From GCA-2720975 sp964467985 (GTDB lineage Bacteria > Planctomycetota > UBA1135 > GCA-002686595): DNA of 64,000 bases. The first letter of the stretch is position 1, and every line of letters begins with the position of its first letter. A program made the translations under genes and the position numbers. The notes beneath the pieces were generated by a model that saw only the letters and a list, made by a program, of their open reading frames with translations, did not search any database and had not been told where the DNA came from. The stretch covers positions 124,001-188,000 of the forward strand of contig CAYXTP010000009.1 in NCBI GenBank assembly GCA_964467985.1, in the 5' to 3' direction. Below, piece by piece: positions 51,630-60,933 of this stretch.

Positions 51630-53003
51630 CTAGCGATCGCCCAGCCGGCGACGCTCTTCCGCCATCCAGGTTCGCATGCGCGCCAGGTCCTGCGCGAATT
51701 CGGGCAGGGACAGCACGTTTGTTCGCTCGTCAGGGTCTGCCTGCCTATCGAACAGCAGTTCCTCGTGGCCTCCGTCGGCTTCGAATGAGATGTACTTAAG
51801 GCGCTCTTCCACCACCGCTCGCTCGACCATCCCCGTTTGCCCGCCGAAGCCCGGAGCCAGATACAAGAAACGCGCCCGCCCAGGTGTAGAGGGCTTGCGC
51901 AACAGGGGCACCATAGTTTGACCCTGAATGTCTGTTGGCACATCGAGCCCGCACACCTCGAGCACCGTCGGCAGAAGATCTTCGGTCAGTACGAGTTGGT
52001 CCAACAAACTACCCGCCTTGATCAGCTTGGGGAAGCGCATCATCAAGGGCACGTGAATGGACGGTTCATAGGAGAGTCCCTTTTGTTGCAGCCCGTGCTC
52101 GCCGAGTAACTGGCCATTGTCGGTGGTAGCGAGAACGAGGGTATTGTCCAGCTCTCCACTCGCACGCAAGGCGTCCAGCACGCGCTCCACGTTCTCATCT
52201 ACCGAGAGCATCAGCTCCCAGTAGGCCCGCATGTCTTCAGCAAAAGCCAGCTTGTCGTCGATGGCGTGGCGCCCATCTGCGGTTCGCAGCCTGAGGTAGA
52301 ACGCCGGTAGGCTGCTGGGGGGGTCCAAGGCGCTCGCCGGAAGGGGGGCTGGAACGTGAGACAGGGTCCCCTTGTGGCGCGCGGCCGGCGTCATGGGAAC
52401 GTGCGGGTTCTTGAACGCTAGGGCGAGGAAGAAGGGCTCGTTGGACTCGCGCTTCTCCCCCAGAAATTCCAGCGCATGGTCCGTCAAGCGGTCCGCCTGG
52501 AAGCCCTCGCTCTGCACGCTCTGTCCGTCCACATTGAACGCTTGATCAAAGTGACTGCCCGGCCCCTCGTAGCTCACCCAGTGGTCGAATCCGCGCACTG
52601 GGCCTGCGCCGGGGTTGGGCAGGTGCCACTTGCCGATCCACGCGGTGCGGTAACCGGCGCCGTGCAGATGATCCGCCATGGATCGGTGTGCGCCGAACAG
52701 TCCAACTTCAGGGTGGTTGTTCCAGATCCCATGGGAAGTCGCGCACTTGCCGGTCAGGAGCGCTGCGCGGCCCGGGCAACAGCGCGAGGTGCTGACGTAG
52801 GCGCGACGAAAGAGCGCTCCTTCGGCCGCAATGCTGTCCAACGCCGGAGTCTCGAGGTGCGGATTGCCGGTGACCGACATGCTGTCGTAGCGCTGGTCAT
52901 CTGTGAAGATCAGCAACACATTGGGCCGTGACCGCGCGGGTTCATCGTGTGCGCAAGAGCCCAGCAGGGCACACACCAAGAGCGTGCCTGCCCACCTAGT
53001 CAT
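51630..53003 (-). CDS. Type I sulfatase lipoprotein with intact formylglycine motif
   Basis: A 457-aa lipoprotein (lipobox LLGSC, C17). All catalytic motifs are present: FTDDQR (D35, D36), the FGly site C75-C-P-G-R79 followed by AALLTG, GKWHL (K125, H127), and TTDNGQLLGEHG. It should hydrolyse a sulfate ester after C75 is converted to formylglycine by a maturase encoded elsewhere. The target may be a sulfated glycan. It overlaps the upstream sulfatase-like gene by 8 nt at the end of a glycosyltransferase operon, and is convergent with the 50252-51625 gene (4 nt apart). Confidence 0.93.
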   Translation of the reverse strand: MTRWAGTLLVCALLGSCAHDEPARSRPNVLLIFTDDQRYDSMSVTGNPHLETPALDSIAAEGALFRRAYVSTSRCCPGRAALLTGKCATSHGIWNNHPEVGLFGAHRSMADHLHGAGYRTAWIGKWHLPNPGAGPVRGFDHWVSYEGPGSHFDQAFNVDGQSVQSEGFQADRLTDHALEFLGEKRESNEPFFLALAFKNPHVPMTPAARHKGTLSHVPAPLPASALDPPSSLPAFYLRLRTADGRHAIDDKLAFAEDMRAYWELMLSVDENVERVLDALRASGELDNTLVLATTDNGQLLGEHGLQQKGLSYEPSIHVPLMMRFPKLIKAGSLLDQLVLTEDLLPTVLEVCGLDVPTDIQGQTMVPLLRKPSTPGRARFLYLAPGFGGQTGMVERAVVEERLKYISFEADGGHEELLFDRQADPDERTNVLSLPEFAQDLARMRTWMAEERRRLGDR

Positions 53004-54270
53004 CGGTACCCACCAGCTCCTTGAGAGCGGATTCCAACAGGATCCGCCGCCCGCGATACGCCGAGTCTCCAGAGAGATCTCGGACTTCCCTTTGATCCTC
53101 CAATAGGTCGAAGAGGCGCACGCCCCCTGAGTCCACGTCCAAGATCAGCTTGTAGCGCTCATCCATCGCCGCCCGTTGACGTCTGATGCGATCGGTCTCG
53201 GCGAATAGGATCCTGAGCCCCTCGACCTCAAGGGACTGCATCGGGACGCCGTCCAGTTCTTGAACGAATTCAATGCCAAGCATCTTGTAGAGCGTCGGAG
53301 CCAAGTCGATCAAGCTCGCAGCTACCTCGTTGATTCCTGGTTCCACACCCGGTCCGGCCAGCATGAGCGGCACGTGCACGAGCTCTTCATGCAGACTCAG
53401 ACTGTCGCCTAGCCCGCCATGATCAAACAGCTCCACTCCGTGGGTTGAGGTCAAGACGATGAGAGTGTTCTCCTGCAGGCCACGTCGCTTGAGGCCGGCC
53501 AGTAGCCGCCCGACCTGCGTATCCACATACGCGAGTTCGGAGTCGTAGTGAGCGCGTAGCTCAGCCAAGTCCGCATCCTGCCATGTGTGCCGACCTCGCA
53601 GAAGATCACTCATGCCCAGGCCACCGGCCAGGGGGCCTTCATACTGGGGGTCACCGAATTCGAATCCCTGGATCGGCGCCCAGTCGTGCAAACAATCGGC
53701 GTAGTGAGCCACGAGAAAGAATGGGCGACCATCACTCTCATCCAGCTGGTCGAGTGCCGTGTCGGTTACACGCGCCGCACTCAAGCCCTTGGGCCAGGCC
53801 GATCGCTCCACCACGAACTGAAACGACTCAAAGCCCTCGCCCACGCCGGAGTTGGGGTTCAGGTAGGGGTGGCTCAGCACGGCGGACGTTCTGTAGCCCT
53901 GATCGGCGAGTACCGTCGCGAGCCCCATGTGAGCTGCGGACAAATGTTCGGCTTCCCCTCCCATGCCGAGATTGCTGGGGTACCGACCGGTGAGTAGGGC
54001 CGCAAAGGCAGGCCGGCTCCAAGGGGAGGGAGTCACCACATCGTCGAAGCGCAAGCCGACCTCCGCCAGGGCATCCATGTGGGGAGTGGTATCCAATGCG
54101 TAGCCGTAGCAACCCATGTGATCCGCCCGGGTTCCATCCAGAAGGACAATGAGAACGTTGGGTTGTGCACTAGCGGCGCTCGAAATCTCTTGGGGCATGC
54201 AACTGCCAGCGACGCACATGCCAAAGAGGAGGGCCAGTGTGGTTCGCATGGGCTTGGCAGACTCGAACAT
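52996..54270 (-). CDS. Sulfatase-family lipoprotein with altered active site
   Basis: A 424-aa lipoprotein when started at ATG 54270 (lipobox VAGSC, C24); ATG 54249 is an alternative. The open frame to 54471 overlaps the GT-C gene and is not used. The first metal strand VLLDGTRADHMG (D45, D50) is kept. The nucleophile motif reads SRPAF (85-89), with Ser85 in place of Cys. The second metal motif reads TSTHG, losing the usual Asp. Ser-type sulfatases exist, but loss of the Asp suggests weak or no hydrolysis. It belongs to the operon running from 57689 down to 51630. Confidence 0.82.
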   Translation of the reverse strand: MFESAKPMRTTLALLFGMCVAGSCMPQEISSAASAQPNVLIVLLDGTRADHMGCYGYALDTTPHMDALAEVGLRFDDVVTPSPWSRPAFAALLTGRYPSNLGMGGEAEHLSAAHMGLATVLADQGYRTSAVLSHPYLNPNSGVGEGFESFQFVVERSAWPKGLSAARVTDTALDQLDESDGRPFFLVAHYADCLHDWAPIQGFEFGDPQYEGPLAGGLGMSDLLRGRHTWQDADLAELRAHYDSELAYVDTQVGRLLAGLKRRGLQENTLIVLTSTHGVELFDHGGLGDSLSLHEELVHVPLMLAGPGVEPGINEVAASLIDLAPTLYKMLGIEFVQELDGVPMQSLEVEGLRILFAETDRIRRQRAAMDERYKLILDVDSGGVRLFDLLEDQREVRDLSGDSAYRGRRILLESALKELVGTDD

Positions 54271-54283
54271 GGATTGCGAGAGC

Positions 54284-55801
54284 CTAGCGAGCGGCCTGGG
54301 CTCCAGGCAAAGGGGCAGACGAGCGCCGTCGAAAGAGGTCGAGGTAATCGTCGCCAGGGATGGGGACGAACTCGCGCACATACTCGCTGGCAAAGCGCGG
54401 ATCCTGGATGATGTCCGCTTCCCATGGATTGGCCACCAGGCGGCCGTCGGGACCCAAGACTCCGTTGCCAAGAATCAGGTAATCGGGCTCCTGGGACAGG
54501 ACCCAATCGCCGTTGTGTCGGTGGTGTCCTTTGAGGGCGATGCGCAGATCAGGTTCACGGTCCGCAGCCGAGGCATTGGTGAGCCCCAGCACATCCACGA
54601 TTTCCAGACGCGAATACCAACCGAAGGCTCCGATAGGTGAGAGGGCCACCGAATGCCCGGCGGGCACGACCTCTGCGAAGTGACGACCCAAGGACTCCCA
54701 GCGCTGCTCGTCGAACTCATGGAGCAAGGCCAGATAGGGCCGGCAGTGATCATCCAGGACACTGGCGAAGGGCAATTTCAGCTGCAGAGCCTGTGGCCAG
54801 AGTAGGACGACGCCCAACACGATGCCCCCTAGGCCGCGGCGGCTCACCAGCCAGCGGGTCGACCCGATGCAGGCGAGGAACATCGCCAGGGGCAGGGTCG
54901 GAACGAAGAAGCGCGCCAGCGCGATGTAATCCCCACCCACCCAGATGACGTACCCGGTGTGCAAGACCAAGCCCGCAACCGCGCAGCTCAGCCATGACGA
55001 GCGTCGATTGCCGCGCAGGTATCCCACGACCGCAGCCACGACGAACAGACCCACTCCCGCCACGAGGGTCGAAATCAACAGGTAGTCCAAGCCACGTCCG
55101 AGATCTTCGAACACCGGCAGTTTCTTGACGCTGTAGGTCATGGGCAGCAAGCGACCGTAGTACACCCCGCGCACCCCCGCCCAGGCAGCCAGCGCTGCGA
55201 GGGGCAGCCATCCAGGAGCTAGGCCGCTGGCCTGCGATCGACGTCCCGGTCCAATTGCGAATGGGATCGCGAAGAGCAGCATCTCTTGGCGCACGAGACA
55301 GGCCAAGGCCAGGGCGATGGCCGCTCCCCATGCGGGCTTCTCCTGCGCTTCAGCCCTGAGCCCCAGGGCCAGCCAGGTGCTCACGAGTGCCGCCAGGAGT
55401 GTGGTGCCCAGACCGGCAGCTCCATGGAACGCAATGGCTGGGGAACTCGCCACCAGCAGAGCGGGAACGGGCCACAGACCATTGGGCCGCAAGGTGCGCC
55501 ATGCGGATCCGACAGCCCAGGTCGCCACTCCGCACCCCAACACGGAAAGCATCAACGCCGTGCGGACCGGATCTGAGCCCAAGGCGAGGCCAGCGCTGAT
55601 CAGCAACACCCAGAGCGGGGCGGTGAACCCCTCGATCCGTTCGCCATGGTTGAATACGAGGCCATTGCCCTCGAGCAGGTTCCGGGCGTAGCGATAGCAA
55701 ATGAAGTCGTCGTCGATTGGACCGGATCCCGCGAAGCTCCAGGCGTGCAGGACGGCCGCGAGCACAACCAGCGTCAGGATCACCTGGGCATTGATCTTCA
55801 T
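54284..55801 (-). CDS. GT-C type membrane glycosyltransferase
   Basis: A 505-aa protein with about ten transmembrane helices and a C-terminal soluble part (about 360-505). The first periplasmic loop holds the acidic motif PIDDDFICYRYARN, followed by LLEGNGLVFNHGERIEG. This is the pattern of polyprenyl-phosphate-sugar-dependent GT-C enzymes such as the arabinofuranosyl- and mannosyltransferase-like families. It would move a lipid-linked sugar onto a glycan or protein on the outer face of the inner membrane. ATG at 55801 overlaps the upstream GT2 stop (ATGA). Confidence 0.78.
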   Translation of the reverse strand: MKINAQVILTLVVLAAVLHAWSFAGSGPIDDDFICYRYARNLLEGNGLVFNHGERIEGFTAPLWVLLISAGLALGSDPVRTALMLSVLGCGVATWAVGSAWRTLRPNGLWPVPALLVASSPAIAFHGAAGLGTTLLAALVSTWLALGLRAEAQEKPAWGAAIALALACLVRQEMLLFAIPFAIGPGRRSQASGLAPGWLPLAALAAWAGVRGVYYGRLLPMTYSVKKLPVFEDLGRGLDYLLISTLVAGVGLFVVAAVVGYLRGNRRSSWLSCAVAGLVLHTGYVIWVGGDYIALARFFVPTLPLAMFLACIGSTRWLVSRRGLGGIVLGVVLLWPQALQLKLPFASVLDDHCRPYLALLHEFDEQRWESLGRHFAEVVPAGHSVALSPIGAFGWYSRLEIVDVLGLTNASAADREPDLRIALKGHHRHNGDWVLSQEPDYLILGNGVLGPDGRLVANPWEADIIQDPRFASEYVREFVPIPGDDYLDLFRRRSSAPLPGAQAAR

Positions 55802-56598
55802 CCTCGAGTACTCGCTTCACTCCGCGCCAGCGTCTGGCCGAGGGCGCGCAGCTTCGAGTACTTGAGGGAGGTGTAGCGTGCGGACTCCCTGGCCAAGTAC
55901 AGGCCCTGGCGGCCCTCCAAGAAGCCACCTTTCACGATGTAGTGCTTGATGAATCGCGCTGCGGGTCGAACGGCGCGGTCGAGCACAGAACTTCGCCGAC
56001 CGCGGTCGTAGGCACTCTGCGCGGCCAGGGTCGTGTAGCGCTCGATGGTCGCGCGATGCTCTGCGCGGTTTCGGAATGGATCGTGAAGCAAGGCTCCACG
56101 CAATTGACCGGGCCGCCCTTCCAGGCGTACCGCTTCGTGAACCGCGCGCTCGATCCAAGATCCACGCTGGCGATCGAAGAGACGCAAGCAGGCGCGCGGG
56201 CCTAGTGCCCCCCACCGGATCCACTTGCCCAAGTAGCGCGTTCGCCGCGGGAACGAGTAGCCCGCGCAGTCTCCGAAGCCTCGGCTGCGCAGTTGTTCGA
56301 TATCCTGCCGCAACGAGTCGCTCACGGTTTCGTCGGCGTCCACACACAACACCCAATCGTGCTTCGCCTGCGCCACGGCAAAGGTTTTCTGAGCACCAAA
56401 GCCAGGCCAATCGCGCTCGATGACGCGCGCACCCATGTCGCGTGCAATCGTTCGCGAGTCGTCCCTGGAGTGTGAATCCACGACCAAGACTTCGTCACAG
56501 AAGCTCAACGATCCTAGACAGGCAGGCAGGCGGTCAGCCTCATCCATGCAGATCACACAGGCACTCAGGCCCGTTCGTTCGCTTGTGGCAGAATCCAC
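55798..56598 (-). CDS. GT2 glycosyltransferase, LPS-core WaaE/KdtX-like
   Basis: A 266-aa GT-A enzyme. VICMDEADRLPACL opens the fold, VLVVDSHSRDDSRTIA is the nucleotide-sugar strand, the acceptor loop is RDWPGFGAQKTFA, and the DxD-like site is WVLCVDADE. The W(P/x)GFGxQKN pattern and RLFDRQRGSW-EAVHE block are typical of LPS core beta-1,4-glucosyltransferase (WaaE) relatives. The start is GTG at 56598, which shares one base with the GT4 stop (TAGTG). It probably acts on a lipid-anchored glycan in the cytosol. Confidence 0.88.
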   Translation of the reverse strand: MDSATSERTGLSACVICMDEADRLPACLGSLSFCDEVLVVDSHSRDDSRTIARDMGARVIERDWPGFGAQKTFAVAQAKHDWVLCVDADETVSDSLRQDIEQLRSRGFGDCAGYSFPRRTRYLGKWIRWGALGPRACLRLFDRQRGSWIERAVHEAVRLEGRPGQLRGALLHDPFRNRAEHRATIERYTTLAAQSAYDRGRRSSVLDRAVRPAARFIKHYIVKGGFLEGRQGLYLARESARYTSLKYSKLRALGQTLARSEASTRG

Positions 56599-57689
56599 TA
56601 TCGGCGCCCTTCCGCCAGGACGTCTTGGTACATGGCATCGTAGTTCATCACCATCCGATCCACACTGAATTTGTCCCGAACGCGGGCTGGGCCGGCAGAG
56701 CCGAATGCCGCACGCTTGCCCTCGTCGCCCACCAGTTCCTGCATGGCATCCAACAGCGGGGCCACGCGCCCAGGTGGGACAAGTAGACCTGTGGTTTGGT
56801 GCAGTGGAATGTCCCGCAGTCCGCCGACATCCGAGACAATCACCGGCTTCGAGGCAGCCATGGCCTCCAAGGCAGCGATGCCCAAGCCCTCGGCACGGCT
56901 CGGCATGACAAACAGATCGCAGGCCGCCAGCAAATCAGGGATGTCGGCGCGCTGTCCGAGCAGCTGAACGCGGTCGCCTAGATGGCCCTCTCGAATTCGC
57001 CTGGTTAGGGCGGGGCTCTCCTCTCCATCTCCAGCAATCACCAGGCGCGCCTCGTCGCTCTGAAGTTGCGAGAATGCTTCGAGCAGAATGTCGAATCCCT
57101 TGCGTCGGGTCAGATTGCCCGCTGCAAACATGAGCACACCATGCCCATTCACGCCCAATTCCTGGCGTACATCGCGGCGATCCCGGAGGGGTTCGAGAAC
57201 GGTCGGATCCACGCTGCTCCAGATCAGGCGCGTGCGCGCCTCGGGCACGCCTCCGCGATGCAGTTGTTCGAGTACCGCCGGCGAGATAGCAGCCGTTTGC
57301 CGCAGCAGCCTCCCGTAGATGCAGCGAGTGCGCCAGTTGTCACGAATGGGTCGGTCCATGCGGCGCGTGCTGAGGGCGGGCGTTTTGTCCAACCACGCTG
57401 CCCAACCCCCAATCCAACTCGCCCGCCCGGTGTGCAGGTGCACGAGATCGGGCCGTGTAGAGGAAATCACCCGCTTGAGCCGCAGGCAGCCGACAAGGTC
57501 GAGGTTGTTGGTAATGGAAACGGGCCGCACCTCAAGACCTCGGCTCCGGGCCTCTCGTTCAGAACGACTCTTGGGGGCGCAAACCAATACGTTCTCGTGA
57601 CCTAATTGCCGCAGCCCTTCCATCAAGAGGAACACCTGCACCTCTCCTCCCGAAAAGGCGCGCTCGGGATCAACATGGAGAATGCGCAT
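56598..57689 (-). CDS. GT4-family glycosyltransferase
   Basis: A 363-aa GT-B transferase started at ATG 57689 (MRILHVDPERAFSGGEVQVF), the family's usual opening. The frame is open to 57959, but that part has no family sequence and would cover most of the divergent spacer. The C-terminal half has FAAGNLTRRKGFDILLEAF and the EX7E motif in AEGLGIAALEAMAASKP. It is the first gene of a five-gene operon (GT4, GT2, GT-C, two sulfatase-family lipoproteins). Confidence 0.93.
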   Translation of the reverse strand: MRILHVDPERAFSGGEVQVFLLMEGLRQLGHENVLVCAPKSRSEREARSRGLEVRPVSITNNLDLVGCLRLKRVISSTRPDLVHLHTGRASWIGGWAAWLDKTPALSTRRMDRPIRDNWRTRCIYGRLLRQTAAISPAVLEQLHRGGVPEARTRLIWSSVDPTVLEPLRDRRDVRQELGVNGHGVLMFAAGNLTRRKGFDILLEAFSQLQSDEARLVIAGDGEESPALTRRIREGHLGDRVQLLGQRADIPDLLAACDLFVMPSRAEGLGIAALEAMAASKPVIVSDVGGLRDIPLHQTTGLLVPPGRVAPLLDAMQELVGDEGKRAAFGSAGPARVRDKFSVDRMVMNYDAMYQDVLAEGRR

Positions 57690-57822
57690 GGGCCCAACGG
57701 CAGACCGCATCCTCCGGCCTGAGCCGCATGGGGTCAAGCATGGCGCGCGTATCAGCACAGGGACCCGGGCCTCTTTCGGGGCTGTTGAATCGGCAATCGG
57801 TCGATTAGGTTGAGAGGCCGAC

Positions 57823-58737
57823 ATGCTGAGCTGCCTTTGCCTACTCGTCCTCTGCCTCGGATGGCTCTTGCTGCAGCAATTGAGTTGGGGCCCGGGCCAC
57901 CACTTGGAGTTTGCCCGTCGGGTCCTTCGCCGTCGTCGCGAACTCCTGCCGGCCGCCACCGCGCGCCATATCTGGGCGTACCGGGACTGCTATCGCTACG
58001 GCAATCTCGCTGCGGACCTGATCAGCATGAAGGCCTACGGCGGACACCAAAACCACTGTCATCGGTGGACAATCGTCGAGACCATGCGCGAGAGGTCGAG
58101 CGGAACAGGCGAGGAGGAAGCGTTCATCTTGGGCTACCTCTCCCATCTTGCGGCCGACACGATTGCCCACAATCACTTCGTTCCCTACCACTTGGTTCGC
58201 TTCGCGCGGGGGCGCGGGCTAGGGCACCTCTATTGGGAGATGATGGCGGACCGATTCGTCGAGGATAGTCATTGGGATGCCGTGACTCGCCTGCAGAGCC
58301 TGCCCGCCCTCGACCCGTTGGACGAACTGATCAACACGTCCGTGCCGCGCAAGGCCCTTCCGATGGGAACCAATCGACTGATCTTCAATCACGTATTGCT
58401 CGTCGCGCGTAGGCGCTCGTGGCGCAAGGGTATTGAACGCCTCCACCCAGTCGAGCGCGTACACCTCAAGAGCGGCTTCCTGCGTACGTTCCAGAGGGCC
58501 GCCGTGGATCGCATCCGGCTGGTACTCAGACCTCGTGGATACCGAACTCTCGTGCATATCGACACGACAGGCCGTGCAGCCCAACGCGAGGCCGCTGCCC
58601 TGCGCAAGAAGCTCGTGCGAGAGTACCGCTCGGGTCAGGCCCGGGACGACGCAGGCCGAGAGCTGGCCCAACCCTTCCTGGAACACATGCAATCTCCACC
58701 TGCTGGCCATCGGCGGGCGGACCCGCACTGGTCCTAG
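57823..58737 (+). CDS. Zinc-dependent phospholipase C-like protein
   Basis: A 304-aa protein with an N-terminal hydrophobic segment (residues 3-18) and the alpha-helical zinc-dependent phospholipase C/S1-P1 nuclease-like pattern. The putative zinc ligands are in WGPGHHL, GGHQNHCHRW and GYLSHLAADTIAHNHFVPYHL. It could hydrolyse phospholipids or phosphoesters at the membrane. Many relatives are uncharacterised. The C-terminal third is basic. The stop shares a CTAG with the stop of the opposite-strand gene, so the two ends overlap by 4 bp. Confidence 0.75.
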   Translation: MLSCLCLLVLCLGWLLLQQLSWGPGHHLEFARRVLRRRRELLPAATARHIWAYRDCYRYGNLAADLISMKAYGGHQNHCHRWTIVETMRERSSGTGEEEAFILGYLSHLAADTIAHNHFVPYHLVRFARGRGLGHLYWEMMADRFVEDSHWDAVTRLQSLPALDPLDELINTSVPRKALPMGTNRLIFNHVLLVARRRSWRKGIERLHPVERVHLKSGFLRTFQRAAVDRIRLVLRPRGYRTLVHIDTTGRAAQREAAALRKKLVREYRSGQARDDAGRELAQPFLEHMQSPPAGHRRADPHWS

Positions 58738-60671
58738 TTGTCGATGCGGAAGTAACGCGGGACAAAGTCGTTCGCGTCACCGTCCTTGTTGACATCCTTG
58801 CCGGATGGACCTTGCATCGACTCCTGAAAGAGGATCACGCCAAATTTGGGCGCCTTGACCGAATCGAAGATGACCGCGGGCATGTCCAGATTGTTGAGGG
58901 TGGCCATGTGCACCAGGGGCTCCTGAACGGTGACCCCTACGCGACTCAAGATGTAGTCGTTGGTGTCTCCGTCGTTGTTGAAATCCGTGGCCCCCTCGTC
59001 TGCCTCCGAGATTCGGAAGAATCCCACGCCGGCAGCCGTGACGATTCCCGCGTTCGTATCCGAAACAGCCAGTCCGATGCCTGGGAAGGTCAAGGATGAG
59101 CCGCTCTGGACCTTGGGGAAGGTCGGGATGCTGTCCGTCATGTCCCCATCGGCATTCTGGTCCAGACCGAGTACCGACTCCTGGATGGCCATCAGGTTGC
59201 GATTCGGAGTCTGGATATCTGTCGCCATCCAGGTCACGCCCACGGGCACAGCCGCGCCACTGTGGATGAAGTTCCAGGCTTGTCCCACAAGGCCCGGGTT
59301 CTTGGCGCCAACGAGGTGGTTGTCGGTTCCGGGATCCCCATCGTGATCGCGACCGTCGGCAGCCTCGTCCACAAGCACGACCCACAGGTTTCCGGCTACC
59401 AATACGCCGCCGGTCGAGTCACCCACTGCGCCGGGAACGCTCGTAACGAGGGCCATCAAGCGCGTTGGATCGACCTCGGGCAAGGGCGGGTTGAGCGGAT
59501 CAACGGCGGGGATCCAGCGGAAGATGCGGTCATCCTCGTCACCATCGCCGTTCATGTCACACCCTGCACCCAACCCTTCATCGGCTTCAAGCGATGCGCA
59601 GGCCACAAAACCATCGGGGTGCACATGCAAGGGCTCGCCAGCAGTGCCAACGAGTCCGGTGTTCTGGATTGCTCCACCGGCTTCGAAGTCGGCCATGAGC
59701 AGCCAGTGCAACACGTCGTCATCGGTATCGGTGTCTCCATCGCTCAGGTTCGGACAGCTCGGAAGGCGCCAGGTGCCTGCGAAGAGCGTCATGCTGTTCA
59801 GGTTCGCACCTTGTGCTGCCTCGTTCACCAAGAACGCTACGACGCGGTCCGATCCGACCTTGCCCGCTTTGAGAGACGGGATCGGCCCCAGCGCGAGGCC
59901 TGTGCCCTCGATCGAGGCGCCCACAGATGAGCCATCGAGCACGGCCAGAATGCTCGTGTCGGTACCATCGGCATCCCCGTTCAGGTCACCATCCAGATTC
60001 TCGTCCATGGCCAGGAACAAGACCTCTTCCGATTCGGCGAGGATGCGCACGGAGGCCCCATCCCCGTCGGCCGCGACGGTGGTAGTGACTCGCGTGGGCG
60101 TGGTCGGAACGGCGCCCTGGCTGAGCACCGTCGTCGCAAACAAATTGGTGTCTCCAGCCACTATGGGTGCCGCGGGAGCTGTGAAAAACGCCTGCCCCTC
60201 CAGGGCCATGAGCACGGTGGCAGAAGTGGTGTCCAGATTTCTTAGGAATTTGGGGGTCGTGTCGGCTGGCCTCAGATAGAGGAGCACGCGATCACCCGAA
60301 TCGCCGTCCGTGTTCCAGTCCTTGCCATCCTTCGATTCAGAGACGACCAACAGCAGCGTCCCATTCAAGAGAGCCATGTCCTCCACAGCGGTATTCAACT
60401 CTGTGCGCTTGTTCGTGAAGGTGTCGATGCGCACGGCCACGTCGTCGATTAAGTCTCCATCCCCGTTCATGTCTGTGCCAGACGGGGTGTGGTTGGCCTC
60501 GGAGGCGAGATAGACCAGCCACTTGCCGGAGGTCAGGATCTTGGATGCCGGGGCGACCGAATGCGGAGGAGTGCGCAGGGCGAAGTAGTCGATCTTGTCA
60601 TCCCCTCCCCCCCCACAAGCAGTCAGGGTGGAGAGCAGGGCGAGGCCGAACGACAGTGAATAGCGGGGCAT
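58734..60671 (-). CDS. Lipoprotein with repeated Asp-rich calcium-loop blades (beta-propeller-like)
   Basis: A 645-aa lipoprotein (lipobox LLSTLTAC). Eight or nine times a hydrophobic strand with E-(A/S) is followed by an Asp loop of the type D-x-N-x-D-G-D-x-x-D. Examples are DMNGDGDLIDD (67-77), NTDGDSGD (120-127), DMNGDGDEDD (372-381), DQNADGDMTD (504-513), DFNNDGDTND (563-572) and DVNKDGDAND (626-635). Repeats are 40-120 residues apart, which fits propeller blades with calcium loops. I do not recognise a named family. The gene ends on the same CTAG as the opposite gene. Confidence 0.7.
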   Translation of the reverse strand: MPRYSLSFGLALLSTLTACGGGGDDKIDYFALRTPPHSVAPASKILTSGKWLVYLASEANHTPSGTDMNGDGDLIDDVAVRIDTFTNKRTELNTAVEDMALLNGTLLLVVSESKDGKDWNTDGDSGDRVLLYLRPADTTPKFLRNLDTTSATVLMALEGQAFFTAPAAPIVAGDTNLFATTVLSQGAVPTTPTRVTTTVAADGDGASVRILAESEEVLFLAMDENLDGDLNGDADGTDTSILAVLDGSSVGASIEGTGLALGPIPSLKAGKVGSDRVVAFLVNEAAQGANLNSMTLFAGTWRLPSCPNLSDGDTDTDDDVLHWLLMADFEAGGAIQNTGLVGTAGEPLHVHPDGFVACASLEADEGLGAGCDMNGDGDEDDRIFRWIPAVDPLNPPLPEVDPTRLMALVTSVPGAVGDSTGGVLVAGNLWVVLVDEAADGRDHDGDPGTDNHLVGAKNPGLVGQAWNFIHSGAAVPVGVTWMATDIQTPNRNLMAIQESVLGLDQNADGDMTDSIPTFPKVQSGSSLTFPGIGLAVSDTNAGIVTAAGVGFFRISEADEGATDFNNDGDTNDYILSRVGVTVQEPLVHMATLNNLDMPAVIFDSVKAPKFGVILFQESMQGPSGKDVNKDGDANDFVPRYFRIDN

Positions 60672-60790
60672 AGGAGCAGGGTTGTTGGGTGGTAGGTGAG
60701 AATACTGTAGCGGGGGGAGGAGTCTGGTGGTTTGGCGGGTAACGGAAAGGAGACTGGGATCGTCAGCCCGGGTGGGAGGGGGTGGTGGTT

Positions 60791-60933
60791 GGCTCCCGAC
60801 CTCGCACCCCGGCCCAATCGGTGACTCCCAGGCAAAAAAAAAATGAACTCAGCCTGCCCACGCCCGTTTTGCGCGTTCTCGTAGCCCCATGATTCCTCGG
60901 CTGTTGCTCATCCCCCAGGACCCGCCTGCTGCT
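60791..60933 (+). repeat. Direct repeat copy 1 (143 bp)
   Basis: Begins GGCTCCCGACCTCGCACCCC and includes an ATGATTCCTC start-like sequence at 60889 and CAGGACCCGCC. It matches the unit immediately after it at a constant offset of 143 bp, with scattered substitutions and a different A/G-rich middle (A10 here). Confidence 0.88.
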
